From Nilaparvata lugens (lineage: Eukaryota; Arthropoda; Insecta; Hemiptera; Delphacidae), in NCBI RefSeq assembly GCF_014356525.2, contig NC_052515.1, forward strand, positions 18,061,375-18,125,374: a stretch of DNA of 64,000 nt, in the 5' to 3' direction. Below, in pieces: positions 20,501 through 32,639 of the stretch. A program made the translations under genes and the position numbers. Under the pieces are notes generated by a model. It had not been told where the DNA came from and searched no databases. It saw only the letters and a list, made by a program, of their open reading frames with translations. Position 1 is the stretch's first letter. Every line of letters begins with the position of its first letter.

Positions 20501-22647
20501 GAATATGTGAGATAATATGTTGGCATTTTCAAGGGAAATATTTATCTATAAAGTGAATTTAGAAGTGCCTCCGAAGCCTCTGCCCCAATGGATGTAGAGT
20601 TGCCAGCCGCTCACTTTTAGTTGAGTTATTTTTGGTAAATTGAATAACTTTTTCAAAAATTGATATTTTCAGAAAACTTTTGTTTTACTAGATCAACAAT
20701 ACCATGAAGGATCCATCCTCCATTCTCATGGATTTATCTCTTACCGAATTTGAAATGTTCTGTCCCGAAAATTCAAAACTTCAGGCGCTCATATCTCAAA
20801 AAGTAATGATCGAAAAAAAATGTTTTCCTGAGAAAACTTTTTCATTTTGATAGCTTGATGATATACAAATCGAAAAACTTTGAAAAATATAACGAGTAGA
20901 AAGTTTATTTTTAGCCTTTGCACAGCCTTAAGCTTGAAGACGACAACGCTACACCCCTCCAAGCGCTAACGTTACTGTACTCGTTTCACTCCTCAAATTT
21001 CGTATAATTGTTTCAATACAAATAAATATTAAATATCAAATGAAAATAACTAGTGACCCCCTGGGTTGGAGAATTCGCTCATGAACTGTTATATTGTAAT
21101 ATTTGAAACCCGCAACTTTCAAATAGGCCTACAGAGTTGGTGAAATTTATGAAAACAGCTAGGCTAAATATTAATTTTACAAGAATAATTTGACAGTAGG
21201 TTTTATTGGGAATCCTATTTGAAATGAAAAATTAAAAACTCTGTTGCTCCAACATCTTTGACCCTTGAATATGATTTTGATACAGAGTTCCAAGAGAAAA
21301 TATAATAACCTATAATATTTGGACAATTTAAAACTAAATTAGGAAATTGAAGAAGTTTTAGGCAATAGCCTGTTTTTTCTTTTCCGATTCTTGTATTTTT
21401 TTTTTGCTAACCTTATAAATAAATAAATAAATAAATAAATAAAATGAATGGTAAAAACCGCACATTGATAAATCTCAACCCAGTTTGTTGATGTAAGAAT
21501 TGTCAATTATATTGCGTTTATATTAACCAGCTGAAATCATGGGTCAGCGCATGAAGCGCTGTATGATAGCTCTCAAATAGCCTCATCTGATGTTATGAAT
21601 AAATGGAAAAACTGTTGAAATTGCCTTCAAAGAATTCTTTGACTAAATGATAAATCAAAACACATTTTTTTCTTATGCACTTTCAATGTTATCTATTATA
21701 TATCCTGAAAAAGGACAAAGGAGTGAGTCAATTTCGTTGTCCAACAAACTTGGGCAAACACGTGAAATGGTTCGAAGAATACGTGTTCAAAATTTGAAGC
21801 TGACTGATCAATTCTTTCTAAATTAATTTATTGTAGAACATACAGATGGATAACGACCGTCAGTAAGAGAGAACTCGCTAACACTCGTTCAATATAATGA
21901 GACAACTCATTACTAAAGTTCTCCTTGGTATTGTTATCAAGCATATTGCTATAAATAATACGCAAGCATGATGTTATCTTGGTATTGTTATTCACCTCCT
22001 CTAGTCCTCTACTATAAATCTAAAACATTAATATTAAAAATTCAATTTGAATTTCCCAAAAAAATACTTGAAAGAAGTTAAACTGTTGCATGCTTCGAGT
22101 TTATCAATTTCCATGTATTCTTCTATTCTATTTGAAAAAATATGCGTTGTACTCTTTTCCATTGTTTTTTCCAAGGATGATGACTTTTCTTTTTTTACGT
22201 GGGTAATGGGAGGAATTTATTTGTATTCGAATAATAACTGAATATTCAGAAAGCCATGTATTCAAATAATAATAATGATAACTCATCACTATTTCTTTGA
22301 ACTTGCTATCAATACAGTATCACCTTCTCCAGCTCTGTACTATACAGAGTAAATCTAGAACGTTTATTTACTTATCTATAAACTCTATAAATCGATGTAA
22401 AAAGTCTCTTAGTTATGAATCGGCTAAGTAATTTTTCTCCGTTCATTCATATCGGTAATTAATATTTCCACAGGATTTACAAATTTGAGTCTTTCTATCT
22501 ATTTTTGATTTTTTTATCTATTTAAAATAATATTATAATTATTATTCTAAAATTTGAGTTTTTTTCTATTCGATATTACTTACCGGCGCGGACATTGGTC
22601 AATCCATAGCAGTTCAATATAATGGATATAGTACCGAACACAATCAT
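17343..22647 (-). CDS. NRF-6-like (nose resistant to fluoxetine) membrane acyltransferase, first two coding exons
   Basis: Exon 1 is 22584-22647 and exon 2 is 17343-17552, joined phase 1 by canonical GTAAGT...CAG signals. The 91 residues begin with an N-terminal hydrophobic signal (MIVFGTISIILNCYG, cleavage probably after VRA). The start of an NRF domain follows: a conserved Cys in SEACLKHSRRY and the domain hallmark NYQVWALK, which in relatives continues with MLDA. Exon 2 ends with one base of the next codon. NRF proteins are multipass ER/plasma-membrane acyltransferase-3 family proteins, implicated in lipid uptake or transport. The transmembrane acyltransferase part is not in the left 17 kb as far as I can see, so it lies beyond the window or behind the insertions. 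Confidence 0.8.
17553..22583 (-). other. Intron 1 of the NRF-6-like gene
   Basis: A five-kilobase intron. It contains a 22-bp tandem repeat near 18119-18165 (CAACTATACAACTATAGAGTG), a partial dispersed repeat at 20630-20930 shared with 10480-11000, another family at 21050-21890 shared with 32745-33180 and 33960-34285, and an (AAAT)n tract at about 21413-21443. No alternative exons were recognised. Confidence 0.6.
22584..22647 (-). CDS. NRF-6-like gene, coding exon 1
   Basis: Twenty-one codons plus one base, encoding the start Met and a signal peptide. It is followed by a perfect GTAAGT donor (22578-22583). The ATG was chosen because it is the only in-frame Met that gives a signal peptide, and the frame joins exon 2. 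Confidence 0.75.
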
Positions 22648-24352
22648 ATTTTATCAGGGAGAATCACACATAAGAATAGTTCACAATATACTCAACCGTC
22701 TTTTTTCACGACTTTGTATAAACCTATATAGAGTGAATTATTGTATAATATTATTATAGTGCGAGATGTAGGAGTAGGAGAGGGAATTTTGGTATAGAGT
22801 GGAATATTGGTGAGAAGGAAATTTAGACTAGTAGGCTGCACTCCTGGCTACGACAGTAAATTGAATGATTGGGAATCATTCAAACAGTTGGCAGGTAGAA
22901 GGAGCGCGGGTCTACAAGGACTTCTGGTGGAAACGCATTTCACGTTTTTGCGCCATCTATTTCGATGTTGGTTATGGCATCGTTATCTGGGTTTCCATCA
23001 ATTGTTCTCAAATCACTCAAAAACAATCACAAACATGCGTAACCAGAAATGAAGCTACCTAATTATTACGAACGTAATGGAGAAAAGTTTTTTATTCCAT
23101 GATGTGCCGAAGTTTGAACAAGCGAAATCATCGCACAATAATGATATTTTGGTTTCTAGTTTGTAATCTATAATAGTCTATGATTACAGCTGCCCTTGCC
23201 TTTGTACTATCCGCACTATTCTCACACTTGAAATAGGAGTTATCTCTAGTATCTTAACACTTAGCTTTGCATGATTAGTTTTGCTTCACACTTGGCTGGA
23301 ATACGTTCTCTCCCAATCTTAAATAATCCAAGCTACGAATGTAAACGGAATAGATTTATATAGCTTGGATTGTTGAATCCTAGTGAAGTCACCAGGTACT
23401 TTTTACCGAAAAGAACTCCGAATACGCTAATTTTTCTGCGCAATAATAAAATTCTGAAGCATTGGACATCCTAAATGCGAAAAGTTGACCTTCTAGCCCT
23501 GGAGCTTTTAACAGGTTGCCCCACAAACCACGGATATTCGGCTTATTTTCCAGTTCTCTGATATTTCCGCCGAATCGAGCCATCGGACAGAAAAAATCAC
23601 TATTGCATTATTATTAGATAATAAAATTTCGAATAAAATGAAATAATTTGGAGCTATCTCCATCGAATCTATCTTCATCGAGTGCTGAGTTAAATTTTTT
23701 CAAAAATGAGTGGGCTAAACCTTTTGGAAAAACATAAATTTGGAGGAAATTCCGTTTCTAATCAACTATACCCTATCTTCCGATTTTAACTATTAAAATT
23801 TATGTTTCGAAATCTCTTTGAGCGAAATTCAGTGCTATTCACCTGAGACTAGGTGGATCGTTCTATCTCAGGTAAATTTCCTGGTAACACCTGAAAACAA
23901 TGTTCTTTGTATTTCGAAAAAACCTGATTGCCAGATTCAAACCCCATCATTAACTTCATTATCCTTTTATTGAGAATTCGCACAATAATAGAGGTCTATG
24001 AGATCATGTTCTATCATACTCACCCGTTAGATGAACTTTTGTTTAGTATTTTCTAGGGGTACACATAAGGACACCTCAAGGATCAAAATTTCAAACACTG
24101 ATCACTTTTGACTCAATGATCTCCTCACACTACAGCTCATTGTTCTCGGCTTCTTCAGGTGGCTTGAAATTACGTACGGTACCGACCATAAGTCCAATTC
24201 GATCATAAAATGGGAAATTCATCCTCGACTGTACTTTAACCTATATTTTTGTACACAAAAAATGGCTAATTTCTATATTCAAAGAAGCTTACTTCAGAAA
24301 CCCATAGTGATAAAAAATTTTACTTGGTCTTAATATTATAGAACAGAATATT
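22648..24352. other. Upstream region of the NRF-6-like gene
   Basis: It would contain the promoter. A possible TATA box, CTATATAGG, lies on the minus strand at about 22723-22731, 75 bases before the start codon, but nothing else supports it. The rest shows no recognised gene. Confidence 0.35.
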
Positions 24353-24715
24353 CGACCGAGCGAAGTAAGGTCTAAGTTTGAAGTCGACGGTTTGGCATTT
24401 CTCTTAATGTTTAAACGCGGAAATAGATTTTCATGAAATTTGACAGGTATGTTAATTGCACGTCGACGTATAAACAAGGTTTTTGGAAATTTTTCATTTC
24501 AAGAATAATATAAAAGGAGAAAGGAGCCTCCTTCATACGCCAGACTAAAAATCAGACTATAGAATTATTCATCATAAATCAGCTGACAAGTTATTACACA
24601 GATGTGTGGAGAAGCCAGTCTATTGCTGTGTTTCCATAAGGTCTATAGTTTCAATCAGGTACTTGTGGATGAGAATACTGCGTGAGGTCTACTGTTCACA
24701 GAACTACTAGTTTCT
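24353..24715. repeat. Dispersed repeat (GACCGAGCGAAG family)
   Basis: It begins GACCGAGCGAAGTAAGGTC and ends AGGTCTACTGTTCACAGAAC. A second copy occurs in pieces at 39217-39315, 40350-40500 and 41373-41403, split by inserted DNA. No coding frame. Confidence 0.75.
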
Positions 24716-25127
24716 TCCATTTGACGTGAATAATTCATAAAAAAATTAATTTGAAAAGATCAATTTGATCGTTTAAGATAATCATGAAAAAGGAGATATT
24801 TTTCTCAAAAACATCCCACACTACCCAAGCGACTCTGCTGCCGCCAGGTGCCTTTTTGAAGGTTTTCCCACTTCAGACAAAAAAGGATAGTATAATGTGT
24901 AGCCCAGCTACAGCTACATATATTATACAGTATAGGCTTATTATGGCCTTGGGATAGGACTATTCGTTTTTTGAGAAAATATTTACGTGAATCACATTTG
25001 AAGGCAATTCACAGGCAAACTACAGATTTTTGTAAGATTGATTGATAGAAGATAATTGGGCGAAAATGATATTTTTTGGTATAAAAACGACTTGAGAAAG
25101 AAGATGAGAAGGATGATGATGAAGAAA

Positions 25128-25243
25128 ACTTCAGAACAAGAAAAGAAAAAAAAGAAAAAAAATAGAAGGAGGAGAAGAAGAAGGAGAAGGATAAGGATGA
25201 GGAAGAAAAGAAGGAAGGAGAAGAAGAAGAAGAAAAAGAACAA
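25128..25243. repeat. Purine-rich (GAA/GGA)n tract
   Basis: More than 100 bases almost entirely A and G on the plus strand. Open frames crossing it (poly-Lys/Arg on plus, poly-Phe/Leu on minus) are low-complexity artefacts. Confidence 0.9.
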
Positions 25244-25697
25244 TAAAATAATAATAGAAATAGGTGGGAAAAATATTAGAAATAGTTTTTCGTTTCAAGT
25301 ACATTAAAGACTGTTTTATAGATACGTATTTTCTGAAGGATTTCTCCAATTGAATTAATTGATTTTGTAAAATTATGCTACCGAACATAAAATATGTTTT
25401 CTTCCAAAGATTCGTTTTTCCTTAACGAGATTGAAAAAGTGAATCCCCGACACAGCAGAGTCTCTTTAACAGATTAAACTGAAATACGTTCAAGTAGAAG
25501 TAGCAATTGATCATACGCCGGTACTTTAATATTGTGTAATGAGTAATTGAAGAATTAAAATTTTCTCGGAAAATTTCAACCAAAGACAGTGTTTAAGCGT
25601 GAATGAGTGCCGTATCCATTAGTTCTATATCTTCTGTTTCTTTACTGGTCATATTAAATTACCTACAATCAATATTAATCATTGATGCACTTATATT

Positions 25698-26460
25698 ATA
25701 CTAGCAGGTAACCCGTACTTTACACTGGGGAAAATATTTTGCTGTAGAATGCAATATCCTCGTGTCCAGTAAACATTAAAAAAATGATTATTTTTTAAAA
25801 AATTACTTGGAAAATCTTCAAGAGTTGAAAATTCTCAGGAAAAAAAGAGATAGATTGGTCTGAACTCGTAACCTTTTTTCATTCATGAGAATTTAGTGGT
25901 AGGCTACCAATTACGCCACGGATTCACTTGGAGAAAGCTTTGTTTGGTTGGGCAGGAACTTTTTATCACAAATTGAATAGATTTTTTAATATTATTGAAT
26001 AAGAATAAATTAATTAATGGAAGCGAGAATAAGCCTATATCCATCCTCGGTAAATTCAGAATCTTTATGTGGAATTCAAAGTTATAATCAGTTCATTGTT
26101 AATAAGTGATAATGAGTCAATCGAGATTTCCTTTCCCATACATGTATATACAAGCCAATAGATATATTATACATACACATGTATAAGCAAATACCTTTCC
26201 TTATAATTTTGTACACGTGTATTTCCTATCCCGTACATGTTTAAGCCAATAGTCTCTTTATAATATCAAAGAAAATAGATTAGGCTAATAGAAATTAAAA
26301 TCGACCAATCAGCCATCCTTGGAAAATAATAAACCTTTATGCAAAATTTCAGTTCATTAGTTCAGGTGTGATGATGCGTCCTTTGTGTATTTCTCATCCC
26401 GTACATGTTAAAGCAAATTCATTCCTTCATAATATTATAGATATTAGATAGATAGATAGA
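25698..26460. repeat. Dispersed repeat with tRNA-like portion (GCAGGTAACCCGT family)
   Basis: It starts CTAGCAGGTAACCCGTACTT and includes a reverse-oriented tRNA-like sequence at about 25860-25935 (the minus strand reads TGGCGTAATTGGTAGCCTAC followed by a degraded B box, GAGTTCAGACC). It ends in repeated CCCGTACATGT...TATAATATTATAG segments and a GATA microsatellite (26449-26466). Related copies are at 27140-27375, 37726-37775 and 53757-54012. Probably SINE-derived. Confidence 0.6.
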
Positions 26461-26466
26461 TAGATA

Positions 26467-26903
26467 TACAGAATGATTCTTAATTATGGTAAAATTCTTT
26501 TCAGAATTAAATTCTCTACAATTTTTATTGCGAAAAATTATTTGTTTACTGGTCATTAAAGAAAATATCAAACGTAGAAGTCTGTGTTTTTCTACTTAGA
26601 TTTTTTGCATATTTCAACTTTTTTCTCAAAAACTACTCACACTACAGCTTTCAGACTAGTTTTATTCAATTTTTCAGATATTTTTCCGTATGAATCCAGC
26701 ATAAGGTTTTTAAAAACTAGTCCCCAAAAAATTCAGCATCGGTGTATTTCACCAGAGGAACTGAATTCCGGGCGAAATCTTTCACCCTGTATAGCTCGCT
26801 AATGAAGCGTTTTTGGATATCTGTTTATTGGAACTTTTTTCTTATTTTTACCTCTACTATCACGTATTAAATTATTTTACCATAATTAAGAATCACCCTG
26901 TAT
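26467..26903. mobile_element. Short MITE with ~25-bp inverted ends
   Basis: TACAGAATGATTCTTAATTATGG at the left matches the reverse complement of the right end, CCATAATTAAGAATCACCCTGTA. The 437-bp interior has no convincing gene. Confidence 0.65.
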
Positions 26904-26935
26904 AATAGATGACCACTCAAGCAAAGTATCACAAA

Positions 26936-27375
26936 CTGGAAACTTTACGAATTGAAAACTTGACGTACTGAAATCTTGAAAAACTGAAGATAGGTCTCGG
27001 TAAACTCTAACCATCCTTGGTAAATTAAGAGTCATTTTATGCAAAATTTCAAGTTAATCAGTTCAGAAGTGATGATGCGTCATTCATATAATTATATCCT
27101 ATCCCGGAGATGTATAAGTCAATTCCTTCCTTTATAATATTATTAGCAGGTAACACGTGCTTTGCACTGAGGAATATGTTGTGTAGTGAAATGCAATTTT
27201 CTTATATCCAGGAAACATAGAAAAGTTGAATTATTTAATATCTTGTCAAAATTACGTGGAAATTCTCTATCAGAGTTGAAAATTCCCAGCAAAAAAAAAA
27301 AAAACAGTTGGTTTGGTGTGAACCTGCAACCTTTTTGTCACGTGTGCTACCAATTACGCCACGGATCCACTTTGA
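26936..27375. repeat. Second copies of the GCAGGTAACCCGT SINE-like family
   Basis: 26936-27140 resembles the tail and 27140-27375 the head of the family, with a tRNA-like portion on the minus strand (TGGCGTAATTGGTAGC) at about 27345-27365. The copies lie head to tail in this stretch. Confidence 0.55.
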
Positions 27376-30300
27376 AAATTCTTGGAACACTTCAAAAAAA
27401 TGGAAATTGTTAGTTTAGACTTTTTAAATTTTCAAAGTACTCATCATTTATTTCATCTTGATATGATTTATTAGTATCTTTGAATGTGAATTATGTATTG
27501 AAATCATGTATCATATAACCCCGTTACCATTTAAAAACCTGATGTTGAATTAAAAACGGCGAAACAAAATTTTGTAGCGAAAAAAAAACTGTTTTTTTTT
27601 TCTTTTAATTCAAGTAGGATCCCCGATGGCACCTTCTGATAAATATCCTCATTGGCGTAGATTGCTGTTTGACATTGGGGAGGACGTACTGGGGGGTCTG
27701 GGTCTTGCTCCCAGTCGACAAATGTATGGGGGGTGCGACCCTAGCGAAGATTTTTTGAAAAATAGGTTTTTTAAATGGCTTAATAAGCCGTAAAACCGGC
27801 TCAACATATTGTCAGAGCTGGAAATTCCATGTATTCATGATTTCAAAATTCCTCACAAGTCAATGGAACACTTATAGAGTCAAATAGGAAGGAATGGTCG
27901 TTATAAAGCAGATGCTTATCAGAAAGTATATCCGCTTTGTATGATGACAAAAAACAAATTAATTTGAATTTAAAAAGTTATAATAATTAAGGACAAAATT
28001 TGGTAACAAATTTTAATTTAAACTTCATTTGGAATTTATTGAAAACAGCATGAATGTGTTAAAATACATACGGTAGTTTCAGACATCTACTTCAATTAAT
28101 ACCTTTTAAAGATGATTCGATGAGACTTACAATTTAGAATACAATAAATAGTTATGAACAAATAATACACATATAGAATAAATAATCTAACATGAAAAAA
28201 AAGTTAGAACGAGAAATTTGAAACTTTCAAACTGGAACTGAAAAATTTCTGAATTTTATAAGATACTTTTAGAATTAACAATACTGTTTTTTAGTATTTT
28301 ATTCACAGTTTTTAAAATACTGTTGAAAAAATAAAGATTACTTAAATATTTACGGCTCAAATTATATATTCAGGCGGTGGGACCTTCCCGCAAGGGACTC
28401 CCCACCAACAAAAGCCATACGAATTTCCTTTTTTTTTACTTAAATATTATCTATAAGTATTGGCACTTGAATAAGACACTTGTTCTAAATATAAATTATT
28501 GTTTAAATATTCAAATTACAAACATTGAGGTTTTCATGCAATAATGTAAGGCAAAAGACTATATTTGATTGAAAGAGAAAGAAAGTGAAAAAATCAGATG
28601 ATAGAATTTTTCCTGTCATGGAATTATAATTAGAAAATCACAGAGCTTTGTTTATTTCATGGAGTTATATTTACACCATTCATTCAAAGGAAATAACATT
28701 TCCTTCATAATAATTTTAAGAATGATGATTTATTTTATGATTATAATTTTAAGAGTTCAAGATTCATTAGTCTACCCTGCTTTTCATCTTGAGCAATTAA
28801 GAATTTCATGTAATTTTGATCAGTTTTGATTACATCAATCCTTGCTCAATTATATAAAATGAGGCAAAAATGAATGGCTTACTTTCAATATTTTATAAAG
28901 TTTTAATATATTGATATTCAATATACCATATTAATATTTAAAATATTTTATAACTATGGAATAATCAATAAGAACTCATTTTACAATAAAACCTTCAATA
29001 TCACAATAGAATAATTGATAATTATAACAAGAATACTTTCAGTTGCAATCTAATATCAAGGCTTCAATTGCTTGTGTAAGTAACTTTAATTTAATACTTT
29101 CAAGCTGCAATCATCTATTATAAATAATATATCTATATTTATAAAATAAACATGAAATTTCCTTGAAGACAAGACAAAGTATTACACATAATTATTTTCT
29201 TATATGTTTCTTTATAAACTTTGATACATAAAATTTATAGCCAATAATATACTGCAAATTAAACATTCTTATAATACTTTCCAGAATTCCAGGTTTGTTT
29301 TGAAATGAACGATTTCAACAAAAAATGACAATAAAACTATCCTAGAACTACATAAATTTGTCACTACAATAAAACTTACGCCAACAATATAATTGATCTG
29401 TTCAAATGCTAGCTATTACAATAAATTCTTATAGTAATTGATTATCACAGTCAAAATATTGAAGTACAACAATGGAATGAATTAAATTTACATAAAAAAT
29501 CATGAACTAGATGTAATAACTTTCCTAGTAGCTAAATTGTTCAATTTGACGAATCATTTTTCATATTACTAAATGAGCATATTTTTCTCAATAAATATTG
29601 ACAAAATAAAAATTCTAATGAAAAATTTAAAATTTGAATTATAAATTTTAAATTATAGTTTGTTTTTCACAAATATTATTTTTCAAATGTGAATAGAATC
29701 TAATTTTAGATAACCTTTGATCAATGTGGAAATTGTTATCAATCAGTGAATTATTGTAAAGATTTCCACTTCTGCATTTTTGAATCAACAGATAAAAAAT
29801 GGATAATATGATAATTCGATCAATATCCATAAAAAAGTGAAAACATTCATATATTCAAATTAGTCAACCTACATATACTACTTCTAATATAGTCGGAGCC
29901 AATGCATTCAGAATACCTTGATTTAAGGTAGCAAATACATTGATAACAACATTATTGTCATGATTTTCTACAAAAATAAAAAGTTCTAAAAACCTTGAAA
30001 GATATATAGTTATTATGGGATTAGATGCATCCATATTAATAACTCGACTTATAAAATATTGTAATTTCTTTCCGTTTGAAGTAGTACAAATATTACCTAG
30101 TAGTTATTGCCTTTGATCATAAAATTTGATCATTGAAATGTAATACATTAAAAGTAGGTAGGTATACAGTATAAGAAGTACATTAGCCTGATTATTGCAT
30201 TTGATCAGTTGTATAATACATTGAAAATCGAATGTATAAAATATTGATATTTCTCACTTGCATAGCATTACAGCATTTGATTCTGGAGTTTTATACATTT

Positions 30301-30484
30301 TTTGTTCCATCTACGTTACATCCAAAGATATGACGTCATTGGCGATACCTAGAACAAGAAAATTACAATAATTGGATCAAATGAGAAATAAACTCATTAT
30401 ATACTCAGTATAAACACATTTTTATAAACAAAAATACATCCAGCACAAGCATTTCTTACTTTGTTCAATTTTGCCGCCGCCTTA
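27376..30484. other. Three kilobases of very AT-rich intergenic DNA
   Basis: No gene is visible on either strand. At 28375-28400 there is a GC-richer LINE-tail-like segment (GACCTTCCCGCAAGGG) comparable to the one near 53070-53090. Otherwise only simple AT-rich sequence. Confidence 0.5.
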
Positions 30485-30680
30485 AGCCCGGGCCATACCT
30501 ATCATGCAGTTTGCCGATCCTACATATGTTCGACATTTCTGTGGGTTGGATGGGTAGTGGTAGCGGGGTAGGACAGATTATATGATTGACATGTGTGTCT
30601 TGCAGCATTTTAGGCCGTTGTTATCCGTAATCGGATAGGAGTGGGATCGGAACGTTGCATGATAAGTGTGGCCCGGGTTT
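30485..30680. mobile_element. Palindromic 195-bp MITE
   Basis: The left end CCCGGGCCATACCTATCATG and the right end CATGATAAGTGTGGCCCGGG form an inverted repeat of roughly 35 bp with GATCC/GGATC inside. Non-coding. The target duplication is not clear. Confidence 0.7.
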
Positions 30681-30706
30681 TATTCAATACTCTACCTAGC
30701 ACTCTA

Positions 30707-32219
30707 CAGTGAGGTCCACGTTATAATGGCAGTGGAGGAAGATAGAACAGGGTTGCTAATTCTTCATATTTGACTCCATTTTGCCACAGACTGTACTATA
30801 ACACAGGCATTCATATTAGATAGCCATAACTCAAATTATCCTATTACATTTATTCTAATATTATTTTTCATTTTATTTAATAATTAATTTCATATATTAT
30901 ACATCATAATTAAATGAATATATTATATTCATCAATAAAATATGTCTTATCATAAGTTGATTCAAAACTTTTATAACTGAGATCAGATTTTTATTCTCTT
31001 ACACACCAGAAATCTGAGCGGCTAATTTAAAAAGCTGTCATACGACAATCTGAACTTCAAATCAACAGAAAAAAAATTATACGGTAGGTATTCTATTTCA
31101 ATTTCTTTAAAAAATAATAGCAAAATAGGAGTTCTATTTATAATAAGGTAATTACAATAGAAATCATTCTGAAATAGCCTTTTAATATCTATACCGGTAC
31201 CAGTAACCTATACCAGGGTAACTGAAACATGTTTGTGAGGATGGACAAAGTTATTCAGTTTTCCTACAGTTACCTTGAAAAGTGACCATTCCTGCACTGA
31301 TTACAGAACGCAAAGAATCACTCTAGTGCGCAAAGTATTACTTTGCGTATTATCTTGCAGCCATCCCAATCAGCTGTTGACATTGTTGGCGTGTAATTTG
31401 AATGCGAATTTGTTCTATCTATATTTTTTCTGATTTCCAAATAAATAAAAATGAGAACTCATTAAATTATACATTTTGAATATTATTAATTATTTCAAAT
31501 AATATTTTTTTCATTCATAAATTGATTGGTTGATAAATTAATTAGAAATTAAGATTTACTCAAAATTATTAAAATATTCAAATTAATTGGACTAATTTAA
31601 TTTTTAATTTGAATAAATTATCGATTATTAATTTTCAATTGGATTATCAAGTTTAAAATGAATTAAAGTTGTTATTAATAGCAAAATTATACAGACAAAC
31701 ATTTGATGGATTTCAGCCATCATTTTACCCATGATCAACCACTTTTCATATTCAATGGTAACTGTAGGAAAAATTTAATGTGAAATACGTGCACAAAGTT
31801 CCTCTGCTGCACTCAAGAAACCATTCCGCCCTCGTCTACGGCTCGTGCATAAACGTTTCTTTCGGTGCAGCAAACTGTCACTTTGCGCACTAGTTGTACA
31901 AATAACTATTTTTTAAATGTCATTTCAGGATAATTTGTGTTTCTCATACGGTAATATCTAAAAAAGTATTTCATTTATTCAAAAATACGACTTGTCTACT
32001 CACGTATTATGTTAGAATGAAAAACACATGACGGCTTAGGATTTTTGTCTGCATCTGTACAGTCACAGTCAAAAGTGAAAATAAAATATTTCTGGCATAC
32101 TGGCAACATTGTAAAGCTAGACAGAGAGGTAGCGCTATTTGCTTTGACGAATGATAGAAAAGGAGGCAACAGTATTGTCAATCAATCAAATATAGCCATG
32201 ATAACGTGGACCTCACTAT
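30707..32219. mobile_element. Tc1/mariner-like element with short inverted ends
   Basis: The left end CAGTGAGGTCCACGTTAT and the right end ATAACGTGGACCTCACTA are inverted matches. The flanking dinucleotide is TA at both sides, as expected for Tc1/mariner. The interior (1.5 kb) has no transposase. A repeat shared with 38820-38950 and 52170-52195 occupies part of it (GTAACTGTAGG ... TTTGCGCACTAGTTG, 31755-31890). The same terminus occurs alone at about 2102. Confidence 0.65.
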
Positions 32220-32223
32220 ACCA

Positions 32224-32430
32224 CTGAGTTGGTTGAGAGAGTGGTTAAAAAAGGTCTTAAGAAATAATCCAGGAGGTAAAAGGCTGAGGATACGTTGGCT
32301 GGAGGATGTAGAAGACGATATTAGGGAGCTGAGTGCCAGAGGATGGAGGATGGACGTAAGGCTGCCGATAGAGAAGAGTGGAGAGGCTTTTTGAAGGAGG
32401 TCAAGGCTCTGAATGAGCTGTAGCGCCAAC
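32224..32430 (+). pseudogene. 3' end of a LINE (CR1/RTE-type tail), plus strand
   Basis: The coding remnant reads RLRIRWLEDVEDDIRELSARGW, the C-terminal tail typical of insect endonuclease/reverse-transcriptase LINEs. It is followed by the conserved 3' motif GCTGTAGCGCCAACGAG. The equivalent tail lies at 51790-52181 on the other strand. The copy is strongly 5'-truncated and has shifted frames. Confidence 0.65.
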
Positions 32431-32639
32431 GAGTAAATGAGTATCTAGCACTCAAGTTCAAGCTAGTCTAACAATCAGCGCCAAGATCTATTACATTATG
32501 ATAGGTATAATCTATTTCACATTTTTCACTCAATTCAGAACTTTTACCAGAATGAGAATAAAGCCTATACATGTAAGATGAAACATTTTTTGCACTGAAA
32601 GTGATGCAACATAAGTTCTACACTCTTGTAGGCCTACAT

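Noticed and set aside
22807..23062. Two overlapping plus-strand frames of 65-81 residues
   Set aside because: No recognisable domain and no splice context. Two frames open at once suggests chance.
24992..25388. Poly-Lys/Arg and poly-Phe/Leu frames
   Set aside because: Low-complexity purine tract read in different frames. No gene-like composition.
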